The position numbers and the translations under genes are program-made. This document shows, in pieces, positions 1 through 8,461 of a stretch of DNA of 64,000 nt. Below the pieces are notes generated by a model. The model worked only from the letters and a program-made list of their open reading frames with translations. It did not search any database and was not told the origin of the DNA. The number at the start of each line of letters is the position of its first letter. Position 1 is the first letter of the stretch. This DNA is from CAZIKF01 sp964539825 (GTDB lineage: Bacteria > Muiribacteriota > UBA6191): assembly GCA_964539825.1 (NCBI GenBank), contig CAZIKF010000020.1, positions 1-64,000 on the forward strand. The letters are read 5' to 3'.

Positions 1-2
1 CC

Positions 3-1460
3 ACCCAGGGAATGAGTATTCCCATGGGTCAAGGTCGCTTGAAGTTCATGGGGCAAGCAATGGTCTCGCTCGTTATGGGGGGAGACAATAGTGGGTATAG
101 AAATCTTGCGACAAGTAATAGTCTTGCTGCGGGAACGGGCATCCCTCCGTCGAGTCCGACTGAAGGGGAGACTGAATTTGTTGCAGACTACATGTCTCTG
201 GCGCTGGCTGCTGATATAGATGAAAGGACCTCAATGTTTGCGAGGGCTAATATTTATACAGGCGGTAGTGCTGGGGCAAATGGAGGTGGACTTCCAGGGA
301 CTGGTGCCGCATTTGCAGGAAATCCAGTGGGTTCAGGTGGTTCGTCAGGAGATACTGGACTAAAGTTCAATGACTACATTTATCTTCATGTGAGGGATCT
401 GTGGTCTGACTGGGACTTAACGCTTGGCCGTATGGGTCTCCCCTGGGGACATGAGGTTGCTGGGGCGTTCCGTACTAATCCCTACTTTGTTTCTAACTCT
501 ATCGTTGATCAGCTATATGGAAATCGACAGCTCACCGGGGCTTATTTTTCCACTGAGTCCGATGACGGGAATTGGAACTGGGGACTTGGCATTCACAATG
601 GGGATCAAGGGAATCCCGCCTCTGGATTCACACATTTGTATCCAGCGGCTGTTTTTGGGACGATCAACAATGCAATCGGCCCCGGGACACCTGATCCAAA
701 TGTAAGACCTACGGGAGCACGGCTGTTTGCGAACTACCCGGTATCCCCGTTTGATTGCTTGCCTGCAGTTGCTGGAGCAGTTTCAACTTGCGGAGCAAAT
801 GGAGTAAATAATAACGAGGATGACGCCTTTGGGTTTCTATTACACGTAGGAGCAAGATCTCAAGATGGCGATTTTCGATGGGATTTAAATTTCTTCACTA
901 ATGGTGGAGATAATTCAGTGAATGCTGCCAACACGGTCGCAGCTGGTTTGGGTTCCATGACTTATTTTAACCTTGGTGGAGATTATCGAGTAAATGAGCA
1001 CTGGGCAGTCTCTGCCGAGTATGTTCAGGGAAGCGTTGAAGTTTACAACGATCCAAATAATGCCAAATTACCGGCAGGCGCCCCACTTTTTTCGCCTACA
1101 AGAGGAATTGCGGGAGCTATAGTTGAAGATGACTTCACGACATGGTACCTACAGCTTGTGTATAACATGGACCACAAGTCCAGCCTGGCTCTTCGGATGA
1201 GTGACCATTCATACGATGCAACAGGTACCACAGGAGGAGGGCCACTTGGAACTATTCCTGCTGACGACGAGGTAAGTGAGCTTGCCTTGTCTTATTCACG
1301 AAAGGTTTCGGACAACGGAACCCTCATTGTGGAATATTCTGCTCCCGACTGGGATAAACTGGCAGGATTTACGAAGGCTACAGCAGGATGTGGAACCGCC
1401 ACGGTTTCATGTAACGACGACTATGATGTTGTGCGTGCATCCTACCGTGTAGATTTCTAG
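3..1460 (+). CDS. Outer-membrane porin-like beta-barrel protein (5' end cut by window)
   Basis: The reading frame is open to the left edge, and the first Met (base 12) is followed by no signal peptide, so the true start lies outside the window. The protein is rich in Gly, Asn, Asp and aromatic residues in alternating patterns such as WNWGLGIHNGD and WYLQLVYNM, typical of transmembrane beta-strands. It ends in ASYRVDF, a C-terminal Phe as recognised by the BAM outer-membrane assembly machinery. Two Cys pairs occur in loop-like regions. No specific porin family or substrate could be recognised; it most likely lets small solutes across the outer membrane. A strong terminator follows directly, so it ends its transcription unit. 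Confidence 0.65.
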   Translation, partial: TQGMSIPMGQGRLKFMGQAMVSLVMGGDNSGYRNLATSNSLAAGTGIPPSSPTEGETEFVADYMSLALAADIDERTSMFARANIYTGGSAGANGGGLPGTGAAFAGNPVGSGGSSGDTGLKFNDYIYLHVRDLWSDWDLTLGRMGLPWGHEVAGAFRTNPYFVSNSIVDQLYGNRQLTGAYFSTESDDGNWNWGLGIHNGDQGNPASGFTHLYPAAVFGTINNAIGPGTPDPNVRPTGARLFANYPVSPFDCLPAVAGAVSTCGANGVNNNEDDAFGFLLHVGARSQDGDFRWDLNFFTNGGDNSVNAANTVAAGLGSMTYFNLGGDYRVNEHWAVSAEYVQGSVEVYNDPNNAKLPAGAPLFSPTRGIAGAIVEDDFTTWYLQLVYNMDHKSSLALRMSDHSYDATGTTGGGPLGTIPADDEVSELALSYSRKVSDNGTLIVEYSAPDWDKLAGFTKATAGCGTATVSCNDDYDVVRASYRVDF

Positions 1461-1481
1461 AAAGACTGTTTAAAGTCAATT

Positions 1482-1512
1482 AAGGCCTCCGCTTCAGCGG
1501 GGGCCTTTTTGT
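1482..1512 (+). terminator. Rho-independent terminator after the porin gene
   Basis: AAGGCC-T-CCGC, a TTCA loop, then GCGG-G-GGCCTT form an 11-bp stem (one T-G wobble) followed by a T-rich tail. It begins 22 bases after the stop codon. Confidence 0.9.
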
Positions 1513-1592
1513 AATCTCCGCTCCGAAATACCGCGATCAAGTCGCAGCTGCTATGACGAGAGTTTCCCGCCCAAATGGCGGAAGCACTTCCA

Positions 1593-1672
1593 TTCCCCTG
1601 ATTCCAATGCTTCCTTTGTTTCCCTTGATTCCAGAGACCAGAGGTCTCTTAAGATGTTCCCATTGATTCCAA
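1593..1672. repeat. Degenerate short direct repeats with a 7-bp hairpin
   Basis: Three copies of a motif close to TTCCCnTTGATTCCA start near 1593, 1619 and 1657. Between copies two and three, AGAGACC-AGA-GGTCTCT (1633-1649) is a perfect hairpin with a three-base loop and no T tail. It lies just upstream of the CLC gene and could be an operator or a decayed repeat. Function unknown. Confidence 0.4.
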
Positions 1673-1702
1673 CCATGCAAAGCCGTATGATCCTCCTAAA
1701 TC

Positions 1703-3457
1703 ATGGGAGCGTTCAAAAAGTATCAGTTAGCCCGAAAAATTCGGGTGAACATCCATCTTTTTCTGCGCAAGCTTGGAGTCCCCAGTACCTATTTTCTAGA
1801 TATTCTGGCAGTGCTGGTAGGTTATTTTACTGCCCTGGGAGCCTTTGTTTTCATCGAAGGGATTGAGTATCTGGAGCACCATTCACGAACATTCTTCCAT
1901 TCTTTGGAGAACCCTTGGATTTTTCCGCTCGTACCTGCGGCGGGAGGACTTGCCTGTGGATTGATTGTCTATTTCTTTGCACGCGAAGCAAAGGGTCATG
2001 GAATTCCGGAGGTAATTTACGCTGTGCTGATGAAGGGCGGATTAATCCGTGCTCGTGTGGCACTGGCGAAACTATCGGCCACGGTTTGCAGTCTCGGAAC
2101 CCTGGCCTCCGCTGGACAGGAAGGCCCCATTGTCCAAATTGGCTCCGCTGTAGGTTCTTCACTGGGTCAATCATTGAGGCTTAAACCGGATTCCATCAAA
2201 ATCCTGATTGGATGCGGTGCCGCGGCAGGGATCGCCGCTACCTTTAACGCGCCGATTGGTGGAGTCATTTTCGCGCTTGAGGTAATCCTTGGGACTTTTT
2301 CTCCGAATGTCTTTACCCCAATTGTGATCGCATCCGTTATTTCCGCGGTGACCTTTCATGAGATTCGCGGTTCTGATATGACCTTCTTTCTCAATGTCCA
2401 GTATTCTGAAACCATCATGGAAACACTTGGTTTTGCCCTGGTTGGAATCCTTTGTGGAGTTATCGCGGTAATCTTTATTCGTGCACTGGAGCGCACTGAA
2501 AAGGTTTTTGCTTCCTTCAGGATGCCTGCTTACTTCAAACCTGCCCTGGGCGGCTTGCTGGTGGGGACTATCATTGTTTTCTATCAAGAAGTTGGGGGTA
2601 ATAGTTACCAACTGGTGGAAGATCTTGTTTCAGAAAGATCCTTCGGACTATACCTCCTCCTACTTCTTCTGGTACTGAAGATACTGGCCACATCCCTGAC
2701 CCTTGGCAGCGGAGGATCCGGGGGGATTTTTGCGCCATCTCTTGTGATGGGAGCCCTTGTGGGGGCTACGGTACATTTCTCTCTTTCACAGGCATTCGAG
2801 GTGTCTTCGGTTGGAATTTATGTCATGGTGGGGATGGCTGCCTTTGTGTCTGGGACCACTCATGGTCCCATTGCCGCGATACTGGTTTTGTGTGAAATGA
2901 CCGGTCACTACTACTTCATACTGCCGCTGATGGCAGGTTGTATCATGGCTACCATTGTTTCGAGATCCTTGCTTGATCTGAGTATCTATACCATCAAGCT
3001 TTACGAACGTGGAATCATCCTTAAGAATGGACATGATGTGGATGTTCTTAAGACCTACCATGTTTGTGATCTCATGGAGACTGAAACGGATGAGGTCTTG
3101 TTGAACACTCCTCTTTATGAAGTTCTGCCGATTATTCATGATTCAGTTCATGGATTTGTTCTGGTTCGCGATGCCTCCGAAGACGTTGTAGGCGTCATTT
3201 CTTATTTTGAGCTGACTCCCTTTATTTTAAAAGACTCTCTTGACCACCTGGCCGAGGAGGCTATGCATACAACCGAGGATTTTATCCTGGAGGAAGATCC
3301 AATCTTAGTGGCCTACGATAAATTCCTGATGAAAGAAACAAGTTACTTGATCGTTCGGGATAAGCGCGGAAACTTTGCTGGTATCGTATTCAAAAAGGAC
3401 ATCAAGAGATCTTACCAAAAGGCATTGCATCAAAAATCCTTAGCGATGATCCATTGA
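1703..3457 (+). CDS. CLC-family chloride channel/transporter with C-terminal CBS pair
   Basis: Inner-membrane CLC protein moving chloride or a similar anion. The signature segments are present: GHGIPE (residues 98-103, with His in place of the usual Ser of GSGIP), GQEGP (138-142, supplying the gating glutamate E140), the helix after FNAPIGG, and GSGGSGGIFAPS. About 120 residues after the membrane core form two CBS domains, which in relatives bind adenine nucleotides and regulate transport. The internal proton-glutamate position of the E. coli exchanger (E203) aligns with V194. At 584 residues the length is normal for CLC plus CBS. No clear Shine-Dalgarno precedes the chosen ATG; the N-terminus is plausible without a signal peptide. 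It is transcribed alone. Whether it is a channel or an exchanger cannot be told from sequence. Confidence 0.92.
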   Translation: MGAFKKYQLARKIRVNIHLFLRKLGVPSTYFLDILAVLVGYFTALGAFVFIEGIEYLEHHSRTFFHSLENPWIFPLVPAAGGLACGLIVYFFAREAKGHGIPEVIYAVLMKGGLIRARVALAKLSATVCSLGTLASAGQEGPIVQIGSAVGSSLGQSLRLKPDSIKILIGCGAAAGIAATFNAPIGGVIFALEVILGTFSPNVFTPIVIASVISAVTFHEIRGSDMTFFLNVQYSETIMETLGFALVGILCGVIAVIFIRALERTEKVFASFRMPAYFKPALGGLLVGTIIVFYQEVGGNSYQLVEDLVSERSFGLYLLLLLLVLKILATSLTLGSGGSGGIFAPSLVMGALVGATVHFSLSQAFEVSSVGIYVMVGMAAFVSGTTHGPIAAILVLCEMTGHYYFILPLMAGCIMATIVSRSLLDLSIYTIKLYERGIILKNGHDVDVLKTYHVCDLMETETDEVLLNTPLYEVLPIIHDSVHGFVLVRDASEDVVGVISYFELTPFILKDSLDHLAEEAMHTTEDFILEEDPILVAYDKFLMKETSYLIVRDKRGNFAGIVFKKDIKRSYQKALHQKSLAMIH

Positions 3458-3527
3458 TAAGCCGATAAACTGGACAGCAAACAGAATATTCGATCATAAT
3501 TTGTACAGATTTCAGGTTGCTTCCTTA

Positions 3528-3705
3528 GAGCCTGTTCACGATCTCCATTTGTAGCGAGATTTAGCGAAAAGTGTATGATCAAGGCCGGAAGTCTGAAAAC
3601 TGCCGAAGGTGTGCTTATTGCACATTGAGAGCAGTTTTCAGGCAGACAACGCCGAGCATGCGCTTTGCAGCAAATCGCAGTAGAATGGAGATCGTGAACA
3701 GGCTC
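3528..3705. mobile_element. MITE-like palindromic element with IS5-type ends
   Basis: A 178-bp element bounded by inverted repeats starting GAGCCTGTTCACGATCTCCA and flanked on both sides by TTA (3525-3527 and 3706-3708), which looks like a three-base target duplication. The interior is also palindromic: CTGAAAACTGC near 3590 pairs with GCAGTTTTCAG near 3632. It contains no transposase gene. Ends of the GAGCCTGTTCA type with TNA duplications are known from IS5-family insertion sequences, so a full-length relative may mobilise it. Confidence 0.75.
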
Positions 3706-3737
3706 TTAGAAAAGACCGGATAAGAAAGTATGGAACC

Positions 3738-4508
3738 GTGCTTAATTTAGACCTGAGCTCAGCTCTTTTCACTCGTGCCTTCGCCGGGGCACTGCTTGTC
3801 TATGCCGTTTTGATGATGGTACCGGTTAAGGTTGAGGCCACAATGGACATGGCAAAAGCCTCCCGAAAGGCGTGTGTGATGTGTCATCGCACCGCGCAGG
3901 GTGGTAAGCGAGGCCGACCTCAGTTAAAACCCTTTGGTATTCGCTACCTGACCATGCTGATCAAAAAGGAAACCTATGTTCCTCTGAACACTTATAGGAA
4001 GCTGAATCATCTTTCTCAGACGATCACCGAAAATAAGAAAAAAATCGCCGCGAAAAAAGAATCGGAACAAAGGAAGTCCGATGAGCTATCCCAGTCCGCT
4101 TCTGCCACAGTAGAGGCTACGGCCTCCCTGGTCCCCGATACCGGCGAAAGTCCTGGCAAGGAGCCGGATACTCCCCAGCCTGCGGTATCAGCTGAAGAAA
4201 AAATTGACAGTACAAAACCCCGAAAAAAACTGATTAGAAAGACGGCTGCAGGAACACCAAGGACCCCGGCAACTGAAAAGAGAGCAACATCCTTTGTGCG
4301 TTCAGTAAAGCGATCCAAAACTCCTACAGCCGAAGCCCCGCTGCCTGGAAAATCGGTCACAGAATCCGGTGTCCCAGCACCCCAAATTCAGCCTGGGAAA
4401 GGAATTCGGTTTAAAGGCGGGAAAACCTTTATTCTCAAGAATAAGCCCAAAATCGTAGATGTGAACTACGATTGGGAAGACGACTGGGATTACGACTCCT
4501 ATTTTTAG
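3738..4508 (+). CDS. Secreted or membrane-anchored single-haem cytochrome c-like protein
   Basis: Starts with GTG. A hydrophobic segment at about residues 10-32 acts as signal peptide or anchor. It is followed by a short domain with one haem-attachment motif, CVMCH, and a KPFGIRYL segment, a layout seen in small 'CxxCH...NPFG' cytochrome-like domains. After about residue 85 the protein is low-complexity, rich in Lys, Glu, Pro, Ser and Thr, and it ends in an acidic aromatic tail (YDWEDDWDYDSYF). The haem part is probably periplasmic electron transfer or sensing; the tail may bind a partner. No cytochrome biogenesis or oxidase gene is nearby. A palindromic repeat begins on the last base of the stop codon. 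The exact role is unknown. Confidence 0.6.
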   Translation: MLNLDLSSALFTRAFAGALLVYAVLMMVPVKVEATMDMAKASRKACVMCHRTAQGGKRGRPQLKPFGIRYLTMLIKKETYVPLNTYRKLNHLSQTITENKKKIAAKKESEQRKSDELSQSASATVEATASLVPDTGESPGKEPDTPQPAVSAEEKIDSTKPRKKLIRKTAAGTPRTPATEKRATSFVRSVKRSKTPTAEAPLPGKSVTESGVPAPQIQPGKGIRFKGGKTFILKNKPKIVDVNYDWEDDWDYDSYF

Positions 4509-4671
4509 GGAGGCGAGAACTGGTACTTAGGCGAGCTTTAGAGCGCTCATGAGTACCGCCTGCCAGCAGTTCCCTCGTCGAAGGTAGCGATGCTATCTCC
4601 TCCTCACGAACTACTACCAAACGGCACTCCTGAACACTCTAAAACTCACCACGCACCAGCTCTCGCCTCCC
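4508..4671. repeat. Long imperfect palindrome, family copy A
   Basis: The left arm GGGAGGCGAGAACTGGT is matched by ACCAGCTCTCGCCTCCC at the right end, and pairing continues imperfectly toward the centre near GTAGCGATGCTA. Pairing also appears to extend outwards, since GACTCCT at 4494 pairs with AGGAGTC at 4677. Related copies occur at 11008-11252, 11424-11549, 55157-55313 and 61546-61697. The core motif TCGAAGGTAGCGAT...CCTCCTCACGA is shared. The copy starts on the last base of the preceding stop codon, so it may end transcription or protect mRNA ends. It contains no gene. Confidence 0.8.
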
Positions 4672-4726
4672 GTTTTAGGAGTCTTGGATTCATGCGCAGT
4701 TCATGGGTGGTCGGTAACAAACTCAA

Positions 4727-4780
4727 TGTCATCCCGTGGCTTGACCACGGGATCCATGTACCCGCCCTCATGGCGGGCAC
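4727..4780. repeat. Short tandem palindromes (ATCCCGTGG-type extragenic repeat)
   Basis: ATCCCGTGG-CTTGA-CCACGGGAT (4731-4753) and CCCGCC-CTCAT-GGCGGG (4761-4777) are two perfect hairpins. The wording 'gtcatcccgtggcttgaccacgggatccatg' resembles a palindromic repeat common in alphaproteobacterial and rickettsial genomes. It lies between the family-A palindrome and the next gene; the rest of 4672-4836 shows nothing recognisable. Confidence 0.65.
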
Positions 4781-4836
4781 AAACCCTATTCTTCTGACTC
4801 TATTGTTTCCCTCAAATACTTTGCTTCCTGTGGCCA

Positions 4837-6177
4837 ATGGTCCTTCAAACGAAACTTTTTCATAAATTGGTCGTAGTTCCTGGTGCGATGCGTTGTCTTC
4901 TGTTTTTCTTTTGTTTTTCCTTATTCCTTCCCCTTTCGTTTTGTGAGGATGAAACTCTGGCAGAGACTGGAGTTGAGGTTGGTGAGGTTCAGGTCGAGGA
5001 AGAGAGTCAGGTCTCAGTGGAGGAACTGCAGGAAGCCTTTCGACAGTCCCTTCTACAGGTTGTACTCAAGGGACAGATTCTTGAGAAAAGTACCACCCCA
5101 GAGAATGAGCAGGCTTATGACGCGATCATGGACTTGGTGATCGCCCGCGTTTTTCCTGAAATGACCTTGGAAGAGCCAGTGGAACTTATAGAATTTTACC
5201 GTGTGATGAGCGCGTTTGAGACCTCTCACATGAAGTATTTTCTACCTCTTTTACAAACCCTGCTGCGCAAGATTCAGTCACAAATTGTATCCGAAGATTT
5301 TGAAGAGACTGAACTTCGTATGTTGAGGAAAAATGCCGAGCTCATTCGCACTATTTTCCGCACTATGGAAGATCGCCTCGGTGATCTGGAAGAGTCTGAC
5401 ACCGGGGTTGAAGGTGATACCACTCAGCCTGAAGAGAGTACAACTCAAGAAGAGAATGCGCGAGTTGAAGACCTGATTTCCCAAAATGTTAATGCGATCA
5501 TAGGTATGCAAAAAGAGGTCGCTCGTCTTCGCGAAGAGCTGAAGTTCCAAATCCAGGAGAGCTCCTCGGGCGTTTCCAGCAGCGTTCAGGAGAGAATGGA
5601 GAGTGTTCTAAAGTCGATGGAGAGAAGACAGGATAAAACTCTGGAACTGCTTCAAGCCATGGTGGACAGGTCCACAACTTCTACCCAATCAGCTAATTTG
5701 GATGTAGATCTTGAAGATCAGGAATCCGATGAAGAACTGGAAGAACGCTACGCGGACAATGAGGTCACTGAAATAATCGATCCAACACTACTTCCGCCGT
5801 TGAGATTTGAGCATATGAGCTATGGTAGTGACCGGGACGGTCTTCGTCGCTTGTTCAATGCCGGAAGCCTTGGTGCCGAGGGAAGTGAAAGTTTTGATCC
5901 CAGGGTTTATCAGGTTCTACAGCGTAATGGCGGGAAATGGGCCGGACTCCTCAGCGACTGGAGTTACCGGGGAATCCCTACTTCATTGACTGCGGAACTG
6001 GGTTCGGCCGGAGTCCGGGTTCATCTTGGTAGAGATGCGGATGCCTTGCGGGAATCAGTCTCCAGTTATGAAGAGGCCACACGTCTCTATCTGAAGGACG
6101 GCGGCAAGAGATGCCTTGTCAGAGCCGCCAGTCAGGTTACCCTTGATCTTGAAGTCAGCGAACTTAGCTGCGACTGA
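4837..6177 (+). CDS. Secreted coiled-coil protein of unknown function
   Basis: Two starts are possible: ATG at 4837, or an in-frame ATG at 4888 that gives a more typical signal peptide (MRCLLFFFCFSLFLPLSFC). Neither has a clear ribosome-binding site. The mature protein is strongly acidic. Helical stretches (about residues 45-290 of the long form) are rich in Glu, Gln, Leu and Arg with heptad-like spacing, indicating coiled coil. A globular-looking C-terminal part (about 320-446) contains repeated Gly/Leu/Arg segments and two late Cys. Export to the periplasm or cell surface is likely. No family was recognised and the neighbours give no functional clue. Confidence 0.6.
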   Translation: MVLQTKLFHKLVVVPGAMRCLLFFFCFSLFLPLSFCEDETLAETGVEVGEVQVEEESQVSVEELQEAFRQSLLQVVLKGQILEKSTTPENEQAYDAIMDLVIARVFPEMTLEEPVELIEFYRVMSAFETSHMKYFLPLLQTLLRKIQSQIVSEDFEETELRMLRKNAELIRTIFRTMEDRLGDLEESDTGVEGDTTQPEESTTQEENARVEDLISQNVNAIIGMQKEVARLREELKFQIQESSSGVSSSVQERMESVLKSMERRQDKTLELLQAMVDRSTTSTQSANLDVDLEDQESDEELEERYADNEVTEIIDPTLLPPLRFEHMSYGSDRDGLRRLFNAGSLGAEGSESFDPRVYQVLQRNGGKWAGLLSDWSYRGIPTSLTAELGSAGVRVHLGRDADALRESVSSYEEATRLYLKDGGKRCLVRAASQVTLDLEVSELSCD

Positions 6178-6260
6178 CAATCTTCGTTTTACTCCTTCTC
6201 TTTTCTCTATGTGGTAAAATCATCTGCAGAATTGTCGTCTGGTAAACAGGGAGGATTAGT

Positions 6261-6629
6261 TTGGCCAGAGGTCGCAAAAAGAAAAATCGTATTCGTGCGA
6301 AGAGATTCGAAAATGAGATTCTGTTAACTTGCGAACAAATCTATGCCTCGGTTGATTTGAAGCAAGATCCGGAATCGGAATCATTCCAGGGAGTCAAAAA
6401 TGCCGTGGGTAAAATGATCAAGCGTCTCCTTGATCATAAGTTACTCAGGGAACAAGAGTTCTATGTCGGTGATTGGGTCTTTTCCGGTGGAGATCGGAGC
6501 ATGGCTGCAGTGGAAATTATTGATGTTAACTATAAGTTAAAGACTGCCAGAATTAAGGATAAAAAAGAGGGCGAAATCTGGGTTCGATTTAATGACCTGG
6601 TGAAAGACGACGATTTCTACTACCTCTAG
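6261..6629 (+). CDS. Small basic hypothetical protein
   Basis: Starts with TTG eight bases after an AGGGAGG ribosome-binding site, which fixes the start. The 122-residue protein opens with a Lys/Arg-rich stretch (MARGRKKKNRIRAKR) suited to nucleic-acid binding. A helical segment follows, then a beta-rich C-terminal half (VGDWVFSGGD, IWVRFNDL). No signal peptide or membrane segment. It lies between the secreted coiled-coil gene and the convergent kinase gene. No family was recognised; a small cytoplasmic nucleic-acid-binding role is only a guess from charge. Confidence 0.6.
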   Translation: MARGRKKKNRIRAKRFENEILLTCEQIYASVDLKQDPESESFQGVKNAVGKMIKRLLDHKLLREQEFYVGDWVFSGGDRSMAAVEIIDVNYKLKTARIKDKKEGEIWVRFNDLVKDDDFYYL

Positions 6630-6667
6630 GAGCTTGTCTAAGAATTGCCTTTTACTACGAGAGACTT

Positions 6668-8320
6668 CTAGGCATGGGACTGAGCGGGTCTCAGAGCTTC
6701 CTGAATTAATTTATCCAGGACGTCTAAATCAAACGGTTTGGCAAGAAAATGGTACACCCCGTCAGGCAAGCCATCGTTCGTTCTCATTTGAGGAGAATAG
6801 CCGCTCATCATGAAGACCTTGATACCAGGGTGATCCTTGTAAATCTTACTCTGAGCCTCCAAACCGTTGAGGTTGGGCATCATAATATCCAAAAATAATA
6901 GGTCAATCTCAGTATTCTCTAGAACTTCCAGGCATTCAATTCCGTCGGCTGCTTCCCAAACCTCTAATCCCTTGTCTTCAAGAAATCTTCTCAAGATTCC
7001 TCGAATATCATCTTCATCATCAACCACCAGTGCCTTGGCCTGTAATTTGGATAAATTTAAAGGTGCCGGCTCGTCCTTTTTTTCTTCTTCTGATGCCATA
7101 GGAGTCCGGCGCAGTACAGCGGGAGTTAAAGGAAGATAAATCGTAAAGGAGGTTCCTTGCCCGATGGCAGATTCGACCTCTATTGCCCCCTTGTGCGCTT
7201 CAATGATCTGGCGGCTTACATGGAGGCCAAGTCCGGAGCCTTTTTCCTGTGAAGCCCCATTTGAAGGTGTCTTTGTTGTAAAGAAAGGTACAAAGATCTT
7301 ATCGAGTAAATCCTTTTCAATTCCTTTGCCGGAATCCTCAAATCGGATACAGACTCTGTCGAGTTCCATGGCCGTATAGATCTGGATGAATCCCCCTTTG
7401 CCAATGGCATGACTTGCATTGGTGATCAGGTTTAAAAATACTTGCTGTAATTGGCCCACGTTAAAGGCGAATTTGGGAAGCAGGCCATAAGCGCTACGAA
7501 CCTGGATACCCTTGAGATTGAGGTGTTGACGGGATAATTCTACAGTCTCTTCAATGGCTATATTTATATCAGCTTCTTCTTGTTTTGGACTCACGCGGCT
7601 TGTGCAGTCTAGAAGATTGCCCACTACATCTACAGCCCGGTCCACAGCCCTTTTAATTTTTCGGTGGAGATCCATGAGTTCGTCAGGATTTCCGGGATTC
7701 CTGAGGGCTAATTGAGAGTAGCCGCGGATTGCTCCCAGGACATTGTTAAACTCATGAGCTACACTCGCCGTCATTTCTCCAATTCCAGCTAGTTTCTGTG
7801 AACTGGCAAGGTAGGCCTGCAAGGTCTTGGATTCTTCCAAAGCCTCCAATAGATTGGAGTTAACCGTTTGCAATTCCAGGTTTTTCGAGAGAAGATTCTC
7901 ATTGAGGAGAGTTTCTTTCTTCGACATTTCATGCTTTTCCACCGCGCGGGCAACCGCATTGAGAAAACGCCTTTTGGAGATAGGTCGCGTGAGGGTGTCA
8001 AAAACCTCCAAACCATGAAGCCTATCCTCTGAGACCAGATCAGAAGACTCACAAACAGTGATCATGAATTCACAATGACTGTTTTTTTGTTGAAATAGGT
8101 TGAGTTCAGAACGAAAGCAACTGAGTCCCAGGCTCGAATCATCAAAAATGATCAGGGCGTAAGAAGTTCCTGCGAGCCGAAGTCTGCCATCTTCACCATG
8201 GTCAACAATGTCTAAAAAGAAGCCCGCGGCTTCCAAATGGCTTGAAGCAAACTCCCTTAGATCGGGATCGGTCGCAACCAATAAAATGTTTTTATTCAGG
8301 GTCGGCTTGGAATCTGCCAT
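6668..8320 (-). CDS. Hybrid sensor histidine kinase with two receiver domains
   Basis: Cytoplasmic signalling protein. An N-terminal receiver-like domain (about residues 10-125) has D60 in IIFDDSS but a weakened acidic pocket. A coiled-coil linker (about 128-170) follows, then a HisKA domain with phospho-accepting H189 (ASVAHEFNNVLG), then an ATPase domain with N301 (NLITNASHAI), DSGKG (329-333) and GSGLGL (361-366). A C-terminal receiver (about 428-545) has DD 434-435, phospho-acceptor D478 and a KPF end. No membrane segment is present, so the input is internal or comes through the N-terminal receiver. No DNA-binding output domain or cognate regulator is encoded beside it. It converges on the small basic gene. 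Confidence 0.92.
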   Translation of the reverse strand: MADSKPTLNKNILLVATDPDLREFASSHLEAAGFFLDIVDHGEDGRLRLAGTSYALIIFDDSSLGLSCFRSELNLFQQKNSHCEFMITVCESSDLVSEDRLHGLEVFDTLTRPISKRRFLNAVARAVEKHEMSKKETLLNENLLSKNLELQTVNSNLLEALEESKTLQAYLASSQKLAGIGEMTASVAHEFNNVLGAIRGYSQLALRNPGNPDELMDLHRKIKRAVDRAVDVVGNLLDCTSRVSPKQEEADINIAIEETVELSRQHLNLKGIQVRSAYGLLPKFAFNVGQLQQVFLNLITNASHAIGKGGFIQIYTAMELDRVCIRFEDSGKGIEKDLLDKIFVPFFTTKTPSNGASQEKGSGLGLHVSRQIIEAHKGAIEVESAIGQGTSFTIYLPLTPAVLRRTPMASEEEKKDEPAPLNLSKLQAKALVVDDEDDIRGILRRFLEDKGLEVWEAADGIECLEVLENTEIDLLFLDIMMPNLNGLEAQSKIYKDHPGIKVFMMSGYSPQMRTNDGLPDGVYHFLAKPFDLDVLDKLIQEALRPAQSHA

Positions 8321-8461
8321 AAAGAGCAGTTTATTTTAACCTTGAGCATACCCCGATGAAAAGGGTCTGCGGTTTGTTATATACTCAACACCTTAGCAGG
8401 TTCAATCTTACTTTACTATCGTAAGGTCCCCCAGGGGGCCCAGGGAAGGATCCAGACCACT

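Noticed and set aside
4590..4865. A 91-codon frame upstream of the coiled-coil gene
   Set aside because: It runs through palindrome A and the ATCCCGTGG hairpins, so its protein-like look comes from repeat sequence.
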